Below the pieces are notes generated by a model. The model made no database searches and was not told the origin of the DNA. It worked only from the letters and a program-made list of their open reading frames with translations. Both the position numbers and the translations under genes were made by a program. From Methylotenera_A sp963701715 (GTDB lineage Bacteria; Pseudomonadota; Gammaproteobacteria; Burkholderiales; Methylophilaceae), in assembly GCA_963701715.1 (NCBI GenBank), contig CAVPAX010000009.1:1-64000 (forward strand): DNA of 64,000 nucleotides, written 5' to 3'. Below are positions 42,071 through 51,299 of the stretch, piece after piece (position 1 is the first letter of the stretch; each line of letters opens with the position of its first letter).

Positions 42071-43612
42071 ATGCAGTTATCAACATCAGAAATCAGTGAA
42101 CTGATTAAAAGCAAATTAGAGAATTTTTCAACTAGCAGTGAAGCGCGTACACAAGGTACGGTTATTTCTGTAACCGACGGCATTGTGCGTATTCACGGCT
42201 TATCCAACGTGATGTCTGGTGAAATGATAGAGTTTCCGGGTAACACATTTGGTTTGGCGCTTAACTTGGAGCGTGATTCAGTGGGTGCTGTGGTTCTGGG
42301 TGATTACGAGCACATTACCGAAGGCGATACTGTTAAGTGTACCGGTCGTATATTGGAAGTACCAGTTGGTCCAGAGTTAATTGGCCGGGTGGTGAATGCA
42401 CTAGGTCAGCCGATTGATGGTAAAGGCCCGGTCAATGCCAAGATGACTGACAAAATTGAAAAAGTAGCACCAGGTGTAATTGCACGTAAATCTGTGTCAC
42501 AGCCAGTACAAACAGGTTTGAAATCTGTGGACTCCATGGTGCCAGTTGGCCGTGGTCAACGTGAACTGATTATTGGTGACCGTCAAACAGGTAAAACAGC
42601 TGTTGCTGTGGATGCGATCATTAACCAAAAAGGTCAAAACATGACCTGCGTGTATGTAGCGATTGGTCAAAAGGCTTCAACAGTTGCAAACGTAGTGCGC
42701 AAATTAGAAGAGAACGGCGCGATGGCTTACACCATAGTGGTTGCCGCTACTGCTTCAGACTCGGCCGCTTTGCAATTCTTAGCACCATATGCGGGTTGTA
42801 CGATGGGTGAGTATTTCCGTGACCGCGGTGAAGATGCTTTGATTGTGTATGATGATTTGACGAAACAAGCGATTGCCTATCGTCAAATTTCATTGTTATT
42901 ACGCCGACCACCAGGCCGTGAAGCTTATCCAGGTGACGTGTTCTACATTCACTCACGTTTATTAGAGCGTGCTGCTCGCGTGAACGAAGAGTATGTTGAG
43001 AATTTCACAAAGGGTGCGGTTAAAGGTAAAACAGGCTCGTTGACCGCTTTGCCTGTGATTGAAACTGCGGCTGGTGACGTTTCTGCATTCGTTCCAACCA
43101 ACGTGATTTCTATTACTGACGGTCAAATCTTCTTAGAAACTGACTTGTTCAATGCTGGTATTCGTCCTGCTATCAACGCTGGTATTTCAGTGTCACGTGT
43201 CGGTGGCGCTGCTCAAACTAAAGTCATTAAAAAACTTGGCGGCGGCGTGCGTTTAGCGCTAGCGCAATACCGCGAGTTGGCTGCGTTCGCGCAGTTCGCA
43301 TCAGATTTGGACGAAGCAACACGTAAACAATTGGATCGCGGTCGTATGTTTACTGAATTGATGAAACAAGCACAATATGCACCTTTAAGTGTATCAAACA
43401 TGGCAATTAGTTTGTTAGCTGCGAACAAAGGTTATTTAGACGACGTGCCTACAAACATGGTTTTGGTTTTTGAAAGCGCTTTGCATGGCTTCATGAATTC
43501 AAAATATAAAAAACTCATGGATGGCATTGAATCAAGTAAAGACTTAGCCGGTGAAAATGAAAAAGCAGTAGAAGCGGCGATTCAAGATTTTAAAGCTACT
43601 AACGCGTATTAA
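42071..43612 (+). CDS. atpA: ATP synthase F1 subunit alpha
   Basis: A 513-residue non-catalytic nucleotide-binding subunit. The N-terminal ISELIKSKLENFSTSSE is typical. The P-loop is GDRQTGKTAVAVDAI, and the conserved block RPAINAGISVSRVGGAAQ includes the arginine that reaches the beta active site. GGAG lies before the ATG. Full length and undisturbed. Confidence 0.98.
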   Translation: MQLSTSEISELIKSKLENFSTSSEARTQGTVISVTDGIVRIHGLSNVMSGEMIEFPGNTFGLALNLERDSVGAVVLGDYEHITEGDTVKCTGRILEVPVGPELIGRVVNALGQPIDGKGPVNAKMTDKIEKVAPGVIARKSVSQPVQTGLKSVDSMVPVGRGQRELIIGDRQTGKTAVAVDAIINQKGQNMTCVYVAIGQKASTVANVVRKLEENGAMAYTIVVAATASDSAALQFLAPYAGCTMGEYFRDRGEDALIVYDDLTKQAIAYRQISLLLRRPPGREAYPGDVFYIHSRLLERAARVNEEYVENFTKGAVKGKTGSLTALPVIETAAGDVSAFVPTNVISITDGQIFLETDLFNAGIRPAINAGISVSRVGGAAQTKVIKKLGGGVRLALAQYRELAAFAQFASDLDEATRKQLDRGRMFTELMKQAQYAPLSVSNMAISLLAANKGYLDDVPTNMVLVFESALHGFMNSKYKKLMDGIESSKDLAGENEKAVEAAIQDFKATNAY

Positions 43613-43643
43613 TTTTTGCTATCAATAATATAGGTAACTAAAA

Positions 43644-44510
43644 ATGGCTGGTAGTAAAGAGATTAGAACCAAGATCAAGAGTGTAGAAAATACACGCAAG
43701 ATCACCAAAGCAATGGAGATGGTAGCAGCTTCTAAAATGCGTAAAGCGCAAGATAGAATGCGTGCCTCACGTCCGTACGCTGAAAAAATTCGTAATGTGG
43801 CAGCACATCTCTCATTTGCGCAATCAGAGTATAAACATGCGTTTTTAGTTAAACGTGAAGTTGTAAAAAATGTAGGTTTGATTGTGGTGAGCTCTGATAA
43901 AGGCTTATGCGGCGGCTTGAATACCAACATGTTGCGTTTATCTGTAAATCAGATGAAAGCTTGGGAAACAGAAGGCAAAAAAATTGCTGTAAGTGCAATT
44001 GGTAACAAAGGTTATAGTTTTATGACTCGAGTAGGTGCGGATGTTAAATCGCACATTACTGGTTTAGGCGATGTACCGCACCTTGAAAAACTGATTGGCA
44101 CCATTAAAGTAATGTTAGATGCTTATGCGGCGGGTGAAATTGATCAGCTGTTTATCTGTTATACCAAGTTTATCAATACTATGAAGCAAGAGCCTACGAT
44201 TCAACAATTATTGCCATTAAGTGGTGAGCAACTGGGTAGCGCAACGGGTCATTGGGATTATATCTATGAGCCTGATGCTAAGCCTGTGGTAGATGAGTTG
44301 ATGGTGCGCTATATTGAATCATTGATATATAACGCGGTGTCTGAAAATATGGCTTCAGAGCAATCGTCTCGTATGGTGGCAATGAAATCAGCTTCTGACA
44401 ATGCGAAAAACGTGATTGGCGAATTGAAATTAGTGTACAACAAGGCACGTCAAGCAGCGATTACTAAAGAGATTTCTGAAATCGTCGGCGGCGCAGCGGC
44501 AGTTTCTTAA
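43644..44510 (+). CDS. atpG: ATP synthase F1 subunit gamma
   Basis: A 288-residue central rotor shaft. The N-terminal helix begins MAGSKEIRTKIKSVENTRKI and carries TKAMEMVAASKMRKAQ. A Rossmann-like middle (VSSDKGLCGGLN) is followed by the C-terminal helix SARMVAMKSASDNA-type block (SSRMVAMKSASDNAKNVIG). Normal length, in operon order. Confidence 0.98.
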   Translation: MAGSKEIRTKIKSVENTRKITKAMEMVAASKMRKAQDRMRASRPYAEKIRNVAAHLSFAQSEYKHAFLVKREVVKNVGLIVVSSDKGLCGGLNTNMLRLSVNQMKAWETEGKKIAVSAIGNKGYSFMTRVGADVKSHITGLGDVPHLEKLIGTIKVMLDAYAAGEIDQLFICYTKFINTMKQEPTIQQLLPLSGEQLGSATGHWDYIYEPDAKPVVDELMVRYIESLIYNAVSENMASEQSSRMVAMKSASDNAKNVIGELKLVYNKARQAAITKEISEIVGGAAAVS

Positions 44511-44555
44511 TATTGAATTTAATTAAATCTGACTAAAAAGAAGTTAGGAATAGAA

Positions 44556-45992
44556 ATGGCAAAAGCAAATCAAGTAAATGTTGGTAAAGTGGTGCAATGT
44601 ATTGGCGCTGTGGTGGACGTTGAGTTTCCACGTGATCAAATGCCAAAAGTGTTTGATGCATTGATTATTGATGACGCCAGCTCACAAGCTGAAGCAGGTT
44701 TGACATTGGAAGTGCAGCAACAACTAGGTGACGGCATTGTGCGTACTATCGCGATGGGCTCATCTGACGGTCTTGCACGTGGTACATCATTTAAATCTAC
44801 CGGCAGTCAAATTACCGTTCCAGTTGGAACAGGTACATTGGGTCGTATTATGGATGTATTGGGTCGTCCAATTGATGAATTGGGCCCAATCGATTCTAAT
44901 GAACGTCGTTCAATTCACCAAAAAGCACCAACTTTTGAAGAGTTATCCCCTTCTGTTGACTTGTTAGAAACAGGTATTAAGGTGATTGACTTGGTTTGCC
45001 CATTCGCTAAGGGTGGTAAAGTAGGTCTATTCGGCGGTGCGGGTGTGGGTAAAACCGTAAACATGCTTGAGTTGATTAACAACATTGCAAAACAACACTC
45101 AGGTTTATCAGTGTTTGCAGGTGTGGGTGAGCGTACTCGTGAAGGTAACGACTTCTACCATGAAATGGCGGAAGCTGGCGTTATTAAGCTAGATGACATG
45201 AAAGAATCAAAAGTAGCGATGGTGTTCGGTCAAATGAATGAACCACCAGGCAACCGTTTGCGCGTTGCGTTGTCAGGTTTGACTATGGCGGAAAAATTCC
45301 GTGACGAAGGCCGCGATGTATTGTTCTTCGTTGATAACATCTACCGTTACACACTGGCTGGTACTGAAGTATCAGCGTTGTTAGGTCGTATGCCATCAGC
45401 TGTAGGTTATCAGCCTACTCTAGCAGACGAAATGGGCCGTTTACAAGAGCGTATTACGTCAACAAAAACAGGTTCTATTACTTCTATTCAAGCAGTTTAC
45501 GTGCCTGCGGATGACTTAACAGACCCATCACCAGCGACAACTTTCCAACATTTGGACTCAACAGTTGTATTATCACGTGACATTGCTTCACTCGGTATTT
45601 ATCCAGCGGTTGATCCACTCGATTCAACATCACGTCAATTAGACCCTTTGGTAGTTGGTGAAGAGCATTACAACGTAGCACGTAGCGTTCAACAAACATT
45701 ACAACGTTATAAAGAGCTACGTGACATTATTGCGATTTTGGGTATGGATGAGTTATCTCCAGAAGACAAATTGGCTGTTGGCCGTGCGCGTAAAATTCAA
45801 CGTTTCTTGTCCCAACCATTCCACGTGGCTGAGGTGTTTACCGGCTCACCAGGTAAGTATGTACCTTTAAAAGAAACCATCAAAGGCTTTAAAGCAATTG
45901 TTGCTGGCGAATATGATCACTTGCCAGAACAGGCTTTCTATATGGTAGGCGGTATTGAAGAGGCAGTTGAAAAGGCCAAAACTTTAAACTAA
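44556..45992 (+). CDS. atpD: ATP synthase F1 subunit beta
   Basis: A 478-residue catalytic subunit. The P-loop is GGAGVGKTVNMLELI, the catalytic glutamate is in GVGERTREGNDFY, the Walker B block is VLFFVDNIYRYTLAG and the DELSDED-like lever is GMDELSPEDK. The standard family signature PAVDPLDSTSRQLDP is present. The usual ending is intact. Confidence 0.98.
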   Translation: MAKANQVNVGKVVQCIGAVVDVEFPRDQMPKVFDALIIDDASSQAEAGLTLEVQQQLGDGIVRTIAMGSSDGLARGTSFKSTGSQITVPVGTGTLGRIMDVLGRPIDELGPIDSNERRSIHQKAPTFEELSPSVDLLETGIKVIDLVCPFAKGGKVGLFGGAGVGKTVNMLELINNIAKQHSGLSVFAGVGERTREGNDFYHEMAEAGVIKLDDMKESKVAMVFGQMNEPPGNRLRVALSGLTMAEKFRDEGRDVLFFVDNIYRYTLAGTEVSALLGRMPSAVGYQPTLADEMGRLQERITSTKTGSITSIQAVYVPADDLTDPSPATTFQHLDSTVVLSRDIASLGIYPAVDPLDSTSRQLDPLVVGEEHYNVARSVQQTLQRYKELRDIIAILGMDELSPEDKLAVGRARKIQRFLSQPFHVAEVFTGSPGKYVPLKETIKGFKAIVAGEYDHLPEQAFYMVGGIEEAVEKAKTLN

Positions 45993-46018
45993 TTTAAAGA
46001 CTAAAGGTAAAGTTAAGT

Positions 46019-46444
46019 ATGGCACATTCTATTCATATCGACGTAGTCAGCGCAGAAGAAAGTATTTTCTCTGGCGATGCTGAGTTCGTGATTGCGCCTG
46101 CCAGTCAGGGCGAAGTGGGTATTTACCCAAATCATGCGCCGTTGATTACTACTATCAAGCCTGGCGCATTACGGGTGAAAATTGCTGGCGAAGAAGAAGA
46201 GCAAATCATCTTTATCTCTGGTGGCATTTTAGAAGTACAGCCAAGCGTAATCACAGTGTTGGCTGATACGGCAACACGTGGACATGATTTAGACGAAGCT
46301 AAAGCGGTTGCTGCGAAAGAAGCTGCCGAAGAAGCAATGAAAAATAGAACTTCTGAAATTGACTTTGCTACCGCCCAAGCTGAATTGTCTGAAGCGCTTG
46401 CACAAATTCAAACGATTGAGCGTTTACGCAAAAGAACGCATTAA
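46019..46444 (+). CDS. atpC: ATP synthase F1 subunit epsilon
   Basis: A 141-residue subunit that caps the rotor and inhibits hydrolysis. The N-terminal beta sandwich has HIDVVSAEESIFSGDAEFV, GEVGIYPNHAPLIT and ISGGILEVQPSVITVLAD, and the C-terminal helical hairpin is alanine-rich (LDEAKAVAAKEAAEEAMKN). It closes the atp operon and is followed by a strong terminator. Confidence 0.97.
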   Translation: MAHSIHIDVVSAEESIFSGDAEFVIAPASQGEVGIYPNHAPLITTIKPGALRVKIAGEEEEQIIFISGGILEVQPSVITVLADTATRGHDLDEAKAVAAKEAAEEAMKNRTSEIDFATAQAELSEALAQIQTIERLRKRTH

Positions 46445-46462
46445 GCAATTTTATGCTTCTAC

Positions 46463-46490
46463 AAAGGCAGCCTGTGGCTGCCTTTTTTGT
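46463..46490 (+). terminator. Terminator of the atp operon
   Basis: AAAGGCAGCC-TGT-GGCTGCCTTTTTT is a perfect short-loop hairpin with a T6 tail, 18 bases after the atpC stop. Confidence 0.93.
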
Positions 46491-46524
46491 TTATACTTTC
46501 GGTATTAAGTAAATTAAAGAAACT

Positions 46525-47895
46525 ATGAATAAACTGAATATTGTCATCCTCGCTGCCGGTAAAGGCACGCGTATGTACTCCAATAAACCCAAGGTGTTGC
46601 ACGAAGTCGCGGGTAAACCTATTCTGGGGCATGTAATCGATTGCGCAAAGCAGCTTCAGCCTCAAAAAATCATTGTGGTGTATGGATTTGGCGGTGAAAT
46701 AGTACGCCAGTCTTTCGTTAATGAAAACATTACCTGGGTGAATCAAGCCGAGCAGTTAGGTACGGGACATGCTGTACAGCAGGCTGCACCATATTTGGAT
46801 GATGATGGAGAGACCCTGATTTTATTGGGCGATGTACCCTTGGTAGATGCAGACGACTGTAAAAGTTTGAGTGGGAAAGCTAATGGTAAGCTGGCAATTC
46901 TATCGTTTAATAAGCCGGATCCCACAGGTTACGGCCGGATTGTGCGTGCACCTTCCGGCAATGTAATAGCAATTGTGGAACATAAGGATGCGACCGAGCA
47001 GCAACGTACCATTAAAGAAGTAAATACAGGCATTATGTCCATGCCCAACAACAAGCTTAAAAACTGGTTAAGCCGTTTGAGCAACAACAACGCGCAAAAA
47101 GAATATTATCTCACCGACATTATCGAGTTTGCCGTTAAAGATGGTGTTGACGTGGTTGCTGATATTACCTCAGATGAATGGACTGTTACCGGCATCAATT
47201 CAAAAACAGATTTAGCGCAAATCGAGCGGGTCTATCAAAATCGTTTTGCACAGAAATTACTAACCCAAGGTGTAACGCTTAAAGACCCTGCCCGTCTGGA
47301 TGTACGTGGTAACCTTGTCTGTGGGCACGATGTTGAAATTGATGTGAATTGTGTGTTCGAAGGCGAAGTGAGTTTGGGCGATAACGTTAAAATTGCCGCG
47401 AACTGTGTGATTAAAAATGCCGTTATTGCGGCAGGCACACAAATTGCTGCTTATTCACATATAGATGACGCAAAAATTGGTGAAAATAGTCGTATCGGAC
47501 CATATGCACGTTTGCGCCCAGGCACTACACTGGCGGCAGAGACGCATATTGGCAATTTTGTCGAGCTTAAGAATGCCCAAGTTGATGTAGGCAGCAAAAT
47601 TAATCACTTGAGTTATGTTGGTGACAGTTCGGTGGGCAAAAATGTCAATATTGGTGCAGGCACTATTACCTGCAATTATGATGGCGCTAATAAATTTAGA
47701 ACGGTGATTGAAGATGATGTTTTTGTTGGATCCGACACGCAATTAGTCGCACCAGTAACAATAGGCAAAGGCGCCACTATCGCTGCTGGTTCAACCATTA
47801 CTAAAGATGCACCGGCTAATCAACTTACTTTGTGTCGCGCTAAGGAACAGAAATCCATCGCAGGTTGGAAACGGCCGCAAAAGATTAAAAAATAG
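46525..47895 (+). CDS. glmU: N-acetylglucosamine-1-phosphate uridyltransferase/acetyltransferase
   Basis: A 456-residue bifunctional enzyme making UDP-GlcNAc for peptidoglycan and LPS. The N-terminal uridyltransferase has LAAGKGTRMYSNKPKVLHEV, GTGHAVQQA and LLGDVPLV. The C-terminal left-handed beta helix holds the acetyltransferase, with IGPYARLRPGTTLAAETHIG, HLSYVGDSSVGKNVNIGAG and ITKDAPANQLTLCRAKE. glmS follows after 38 bases, so two steps of the same pathway are paired. Confidence 0.98.
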   Translation: MNKLNIVILAAGKGTRMYSNKPKVLHEVAGKPILGHVIDCAKQLQPQKIIVVYGFGGEIVRQSFVNENITWVNQAEQLGTGHAVQQAAPYLDDDGETLILLGDVPLVDADDCKSLSGKANGKLAILSFNKPDPTGYGRIVRAPSGNVIAIVEHKDATEQQRTIKEVNTGIMSMPNNKLKNWLSRLSNNNAQKEYYLTDIIEFAVKDGVDVVADITSDEWTVTGINSKTDLAQIERVYQNRFAQKLLTQGVTLKDPARLDVRGNLVCGHDVEIDVNCVFEGEVSLGDNVKIAANCVIKNAVIAAGTQIAAYSHIDDAKIGENSRIGPYARLRPGTTLAAETHIGNFVELKNAQVDVGSKINHLSYVGDSSVGKNVNIGAGTITCNYDGANKFRTVIEDDVFVGSDTQLVAPVTIGKGATIAAGSTITKDAPANQLTLCRAKEQKSIAGWKRPQKIKK

Positions 47896-47933
47896 CAATT
47901 AAAGCAATATAAAATCAGGAAAGAAATCATGTT

Positions 47934-49763
47934 ATGTGTGGCATAGTTGGCGCAGTTGCAAATAGAAACGTCGTTTCAACCTTAATCGAAGGCTTGAGCC
48001 GTCTTGAATATCGCGGCTATGATTCTGCCGGCGTTGCCGTGTTAAACAGCAACGGCATTGAGCGCGTGCGTGCAGTGGGCCGCGTATCGGCCATGATAGA
48101 AAAAACCATCGAAGCAAATTTGACTGGCCTCGTTGGCATCGGCCATACACGCTGGGCTACACATGGCGGCGTGACTGAGAGCAATGCACATCCGCATGTT
48201 TCAAAAGGCGAAATTGCCGTAGTGCATAACGGCATTATCGAGAATCACGACGAGCAGCGCACCCGCTTAAAAGCATTGGGTTACGAGTTTACCTCGCAAA
48301 CCGATACAGAAGTGATTGCTCACTTAATTCACTATTACCACCAGGATTTAGCGCTTTTAGCCGCAACACAAAAGGCAGTGGCAGAGCTTACAGGTGCGTT
48401 TGCCATTAGCGTGATTTCAGTCAAAGAGCCGGATCACATGATTACTGCGCGCCTGGGTTGCCCATTGTTGATAGGCTTGGGCGAAGACGAAAACTTCATC
48501 GCATCTGATGTTTCAGCCGTGCTTTCAGTCACTCGCAAAGTGATTTATCTTGAGGATGGCGATGTCGCCGATATCCGCCGTGATGGCGTGACTATTTTTG
48601 GGCGCGATGGCGAAATTGTTACGCGCAAAATCCACATGAGCGATGTATCGCTCGCAAGCATGGAGCTTGGTCCTTATGCACACTTCATGCAAAAGGAAAT
48701 TCACGAGCAGCCACGCGCACTGACAGATACGATAGAAGCCTTGATTGACAATAACAGCTTCTCGGCAGAGTTGTTTGGCAAGGTTGCCGGTGATGTTTTC
48801 AAGCAGGTGAATAGCATCCTGATTCTTGCCGCAGGCACCAGCTATTACGCCGCGCTCACGGCCAAATACTGGCTAGAGAGCATTGCAAAACTGCCGACCA
48901 ATGTTGAAATCGCCAGTGAATACCGCTATCGCGTATCGGTGCCTAACCCTAAGCAGCTCATCGTCACTATTTCGCAATCAGGCGAAACGCTGGACACGAT
49001 GGAGGCCCTGAAACACGCAAAATCATTGGGACAAAATCTTACGCTAGCCATTTGTAACGTGCAGGAAAGCGCCATTCCGCGCGCCTCGCAGCTGGTCTTT
49101 TACACACGTGCCGGGGCAGAAATCGGTGTGGCTTCCACTAAAGCCTTCACCACACAACTGGTGGCATTATTTACATTGGCAGCTACGCTGGCAAAACAGC
49201 GCGGTTTATTAAGTGCCACGCAAGAGCAGGAGTATCTTTCAGCCTTGCGCCAATTGGCTGGTAGCGTGCAATATGCGCTTAATCTAGAGCCGCAAATCCG
49301 CGAATGGGCAAAACGCTTTGCAGATAAGGAACACGCCCTATTCCTGGGCCGTGGCGTGCACTACCCTATTGCGCTGGAAGGCGCGCTTAAACTTAAAGAG
49401 ATATCCTACATCCATGCCGAGGCTTACCCCGCAGGTGAGCTTAAACATGGCCCGCTGGCGCTGGTAGATAACAATATGCCGGTGGTGGTGATTGCTCCGA
49501 ACGATGCCTTGCTGGAAAAAGTAAAATCCAATATGCAAGAGGTGCGCGCGCGCGGTGGCGAGCTATTTGTATTTGCCGATGCTGACAGCCACTTTACCGA
49601 ATCTGAAGGTGTGCATGTGATCCGCACCCCGCGCCATGTGGGTGTGCTCTCCCCTATTTTGCATACTATTCCTGTGCAAATATTGGCGTACCATGCGGCC
49701 TTGTTAAAGGGGACGGATGTGGATAAACCGAGAAACTTAGCAAAGAGCGTGACGGTAGAGTGA
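47934..49763 (+). CDS. glmS: Glucosamine-6-phosphate synthase
   Basis: A 609-residue enzyme converting fructose-6-phosphate and glutamine to glucosamine-6-phosphate. The glutaminase domain starts MCGIVGAVANRNV, with the catalytic Cys after removal of Met, and GIGHTRWATHGG follows. Two SIS sugar-binding domains contain AAGTSYYAALTAKYWLE, ISQSGETLDTMEAL and GRGVHYPIALEGALKLKEIS, and the C-terminal end PRNLAKSVTVE is canonical. No glmS ribozyme or obvious leader is seen in the 38-base gap. Hairpin element copy 3 lies just downstream. Confidence 0.98.
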   Translation: MCGIVGAVANRNVVSTLIEGLSRLEYRGYDSAGVAVLNSNGIERVRAVGRVSAMIEKTIEANLTGLVGIGHTRWATHGGVTESNAHPHVSKGEIAVVHNGIIENHDEQRTRLKALGYEFTSQTDTEVIAHLIHYYHQDLALLAATQKAVAELTGAFAISVISVKEPDHMITARLGCPLLIGLGEDENFIASDVSAVLSVTRKVIYLEDGDVADIRRDGVTIFGRDGEIVTRKIHMSDVSLASMELGPYAHFMQKEIHEQPRALTDTIEALIDNNSFSAELFGKVAGDVFKQVNSILILAAGTSYYAALTAKYWLESIAKLPTNVEIASEYRYRVSVPNPKQLIVTISQSGETLDTMEALKHAKSLGQNLTLAICNVQESAIPRASQLVFYTRAGAEIGVASTKAFTTQLVALFTLAATLAKQRGLLSATQEQEYLSALRQLAGSVQYALNLEPQIREWAKRFADKEHALFLGRGVHYPIALEGALKLKEISYIHAEAYPAGELKHGPLALVDNNMPVVVIAPNDALLEKVKSNMQEVRARGGELFVFADADSHFTESEGVHVIRTPRHVGVLSPILHTIPVQILAYHAALLKGTDVDKPRNLAKSVTVE

Positions 49764-49780
49764 CCTTATACTTTTATGCA

Positions 49781-49817
49781 TGCCCTGTAACCCGCATGGA
49801 TATTGGTCTGCAGGGCA
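49781..49817 (+). repeat. Dispersed hairpin, copy 3 (after glmS)
   Basis: TGCCCTG and CAGGGCA flank CCCGCATGGATATTGG. It is the reverse complement of the elements at 22,510 and 23,360, 26-27 kb away. It follows the glmS stop by 17 bases and has a CAATTTT tail, so it may also act as a terminator for glmS. Confidence 0.75.
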
Positions 49818-49845
49818 CAATTTTGCGTCTAAAAACGTTTTGAAA

Positions 49846-51090
49846 TTATCTAATAAACAGCCACCAGCCTGCCCATGTGGCCGCAACTTGTACGATTAAG
49901 CCCGGCAGGACTTTGTCTGAAAATTCCTTTCCGCCGCTGATTAACGCGATGACAGCTTTTGCAGTGGAATTGACAGAAAAAGCGAACAGTATCGGTATCA
50001 CGGCGCTTTCCGGGCCCAATTTGCCAGCGCCGGCAAGCGAGGCAACCGAGATGGTGGCGGCATGTACATCTGCCATGCCTGCCACGCCGGAGCCCACTAC
50101 CAGCCCTGCCTGACCAAACCACGCTTTTAGCGCTGCCGATGTCACCAGCACGACTGCAATCACCGCTGCCATCGTGAGCGCAGTTTTTACGCTAAAAGTT
50201 TCAGTGGGTTTGGTTGCCTCAGCTCCATTTTTAGGGAAGGAATTTAAGGTCACTACCAGGCCGTAAATCGCAATTGAGACCCCGCCAAAGACAAGCGGCC
50301 ACAAAAGCGCGTGTAGTGTGGGTGGGTGAATTGCCGCGAGCAGCATCGCGATCTGCATAATGGTCGCCAGGCTTGATAACAATGCGCCTGCCACAGCGGC
50401 ACCCATTAGCGTAGGCATCTCCTTCGCGCGCTCCCCCATAGCCCCCACAGTTGCTATGCTGGAAATAAAACCTGACACCAGCCCAACCAGCGGCAAACCG
50501 ATGCGCCCGCCCAGCCAGCGTAGTGCCAAGTGGCCAAGCGCGCTAATCGTCATCACCAGAATGACAATCAGCCAGAGATTGCGCGGGTTGATGGCTTCGA
50601 ACGGGCCGATAAATTCGTTAGGTACTAACGGCAGGATGATGAGCGTTGCAGCGGCCAGAATGAGAAAATCATTGAGTTCTTCTTTGGTGACTACGCCAAG
50701 CACAAAGCCGTGTATGGGTTCTTTTGCTGCCAGCAGTATGGCGACGCTTACAGCCAGCGCGGCAGCCAGAGAGGTGTTGCTCATGGCCAAGCCGCCCAGA
50801 ATTACCGTGAACACCAGCGTGATTTCTGTGGTGAGGCCAGGATCTTTGCTATGTTTGGCAAAGTAGGAAGTGGCGGCGAAAATCATCACGCATAAAATGG
50901 AGACGACCAGCAACCAGAAATTGAACACTATGCTCACCGCGCCTAATAGTGATGCGATGGTGAACGTGCGAATGCCGGCGGCCGAGCGTTCAGGCCCGGT
51001 GCCTTTGCTGCGCTCACGCTCAGCGCCAATCAGCAGGCCTATACCCAAGGCAACCGCCAGATTAAGCCAAAGTGTGTTATCTACGACCAT
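49846..51090 (-). CDS. MgtC/SapB and DUF4010 membrane protein
   Basis: A 414-residue integral membrane protein with a dozen or so hydrophobic helices. The N-terminal ~140 residues are MgtC-like (LAVALGIGLLIGAERERSKG, RTFTIASLLGAVS). The rest is a DUF4010 domain (LPLVPNEFIGPFEAINPRNL, SIATVGAMGERAKEMPTLMG and a C-terminal glycine/alanine-rich helix set). The family is conserved in proteobacteria; a role in ion transport or magnesium stress is only suggested by the MgtC name. Single-gene unit, leftward; its 5' gap is shared with the EAL-HDOD gene. Confidence 0.85.
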   Translation of the reverse strand: MVVDNTLWLNLAVALGIGLLIGAERERSKGTGPERSAAGIRTFTIASLLGAVSIVFNFWLLVVSILCVMIFAATSYFAKHSKDPGLTTEITLVFTVILGGLAMSNTSLAAALAVSVAILLAAKEPIHGFVLGVVTKEELNDFLILAAATLIILPLVPNEFIGPFEAINPRNLWLIVILVMTISALGHLALRWLGGRIGLPLVGLVSGFISSIATVGAMGERAKEMPTLMGAAVAGALLSSLATIMQIAMLLAAIHPPTLHALLWPLVFGGVSIAIYGLVVTLNSFPKNGAEATKPTETFSVKTALTMAAVIAVVLVTSAALKAWFGQAGLVVGSGVAGMADVHAATISVASLAGAGKLGPESAVIPILFAFSVNSTAKAVIALISGGKEFSDKVLPGLIVQVAATWAGWWLFIR

Positions 51091-51299
51091 TCTCTTTGCC
51101 TCATTACACCAAAATGATAAATCATTATCCTACTTTATGCGCTCCATTTGTGCTTGCCGACGCATCCTTATTAACGCAAAAACAGAATTAAGCCTATATT
51201 TCAGCTCTATTCTACAAAGTGTTTTGGCAGGTACAGGTTTAAGATGAACCCGATAGCAAAGTTTAAATGGCGTAATTGTGAGCATTGAGAGCAGGGAAT

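Noticed and set aside
47896..47933. glmS ribozyme or riboswitch before glmS
   Set aside because: The gap is only 38 bases and holds no such structure; these elements are mainly from Gram-positive bacteria.
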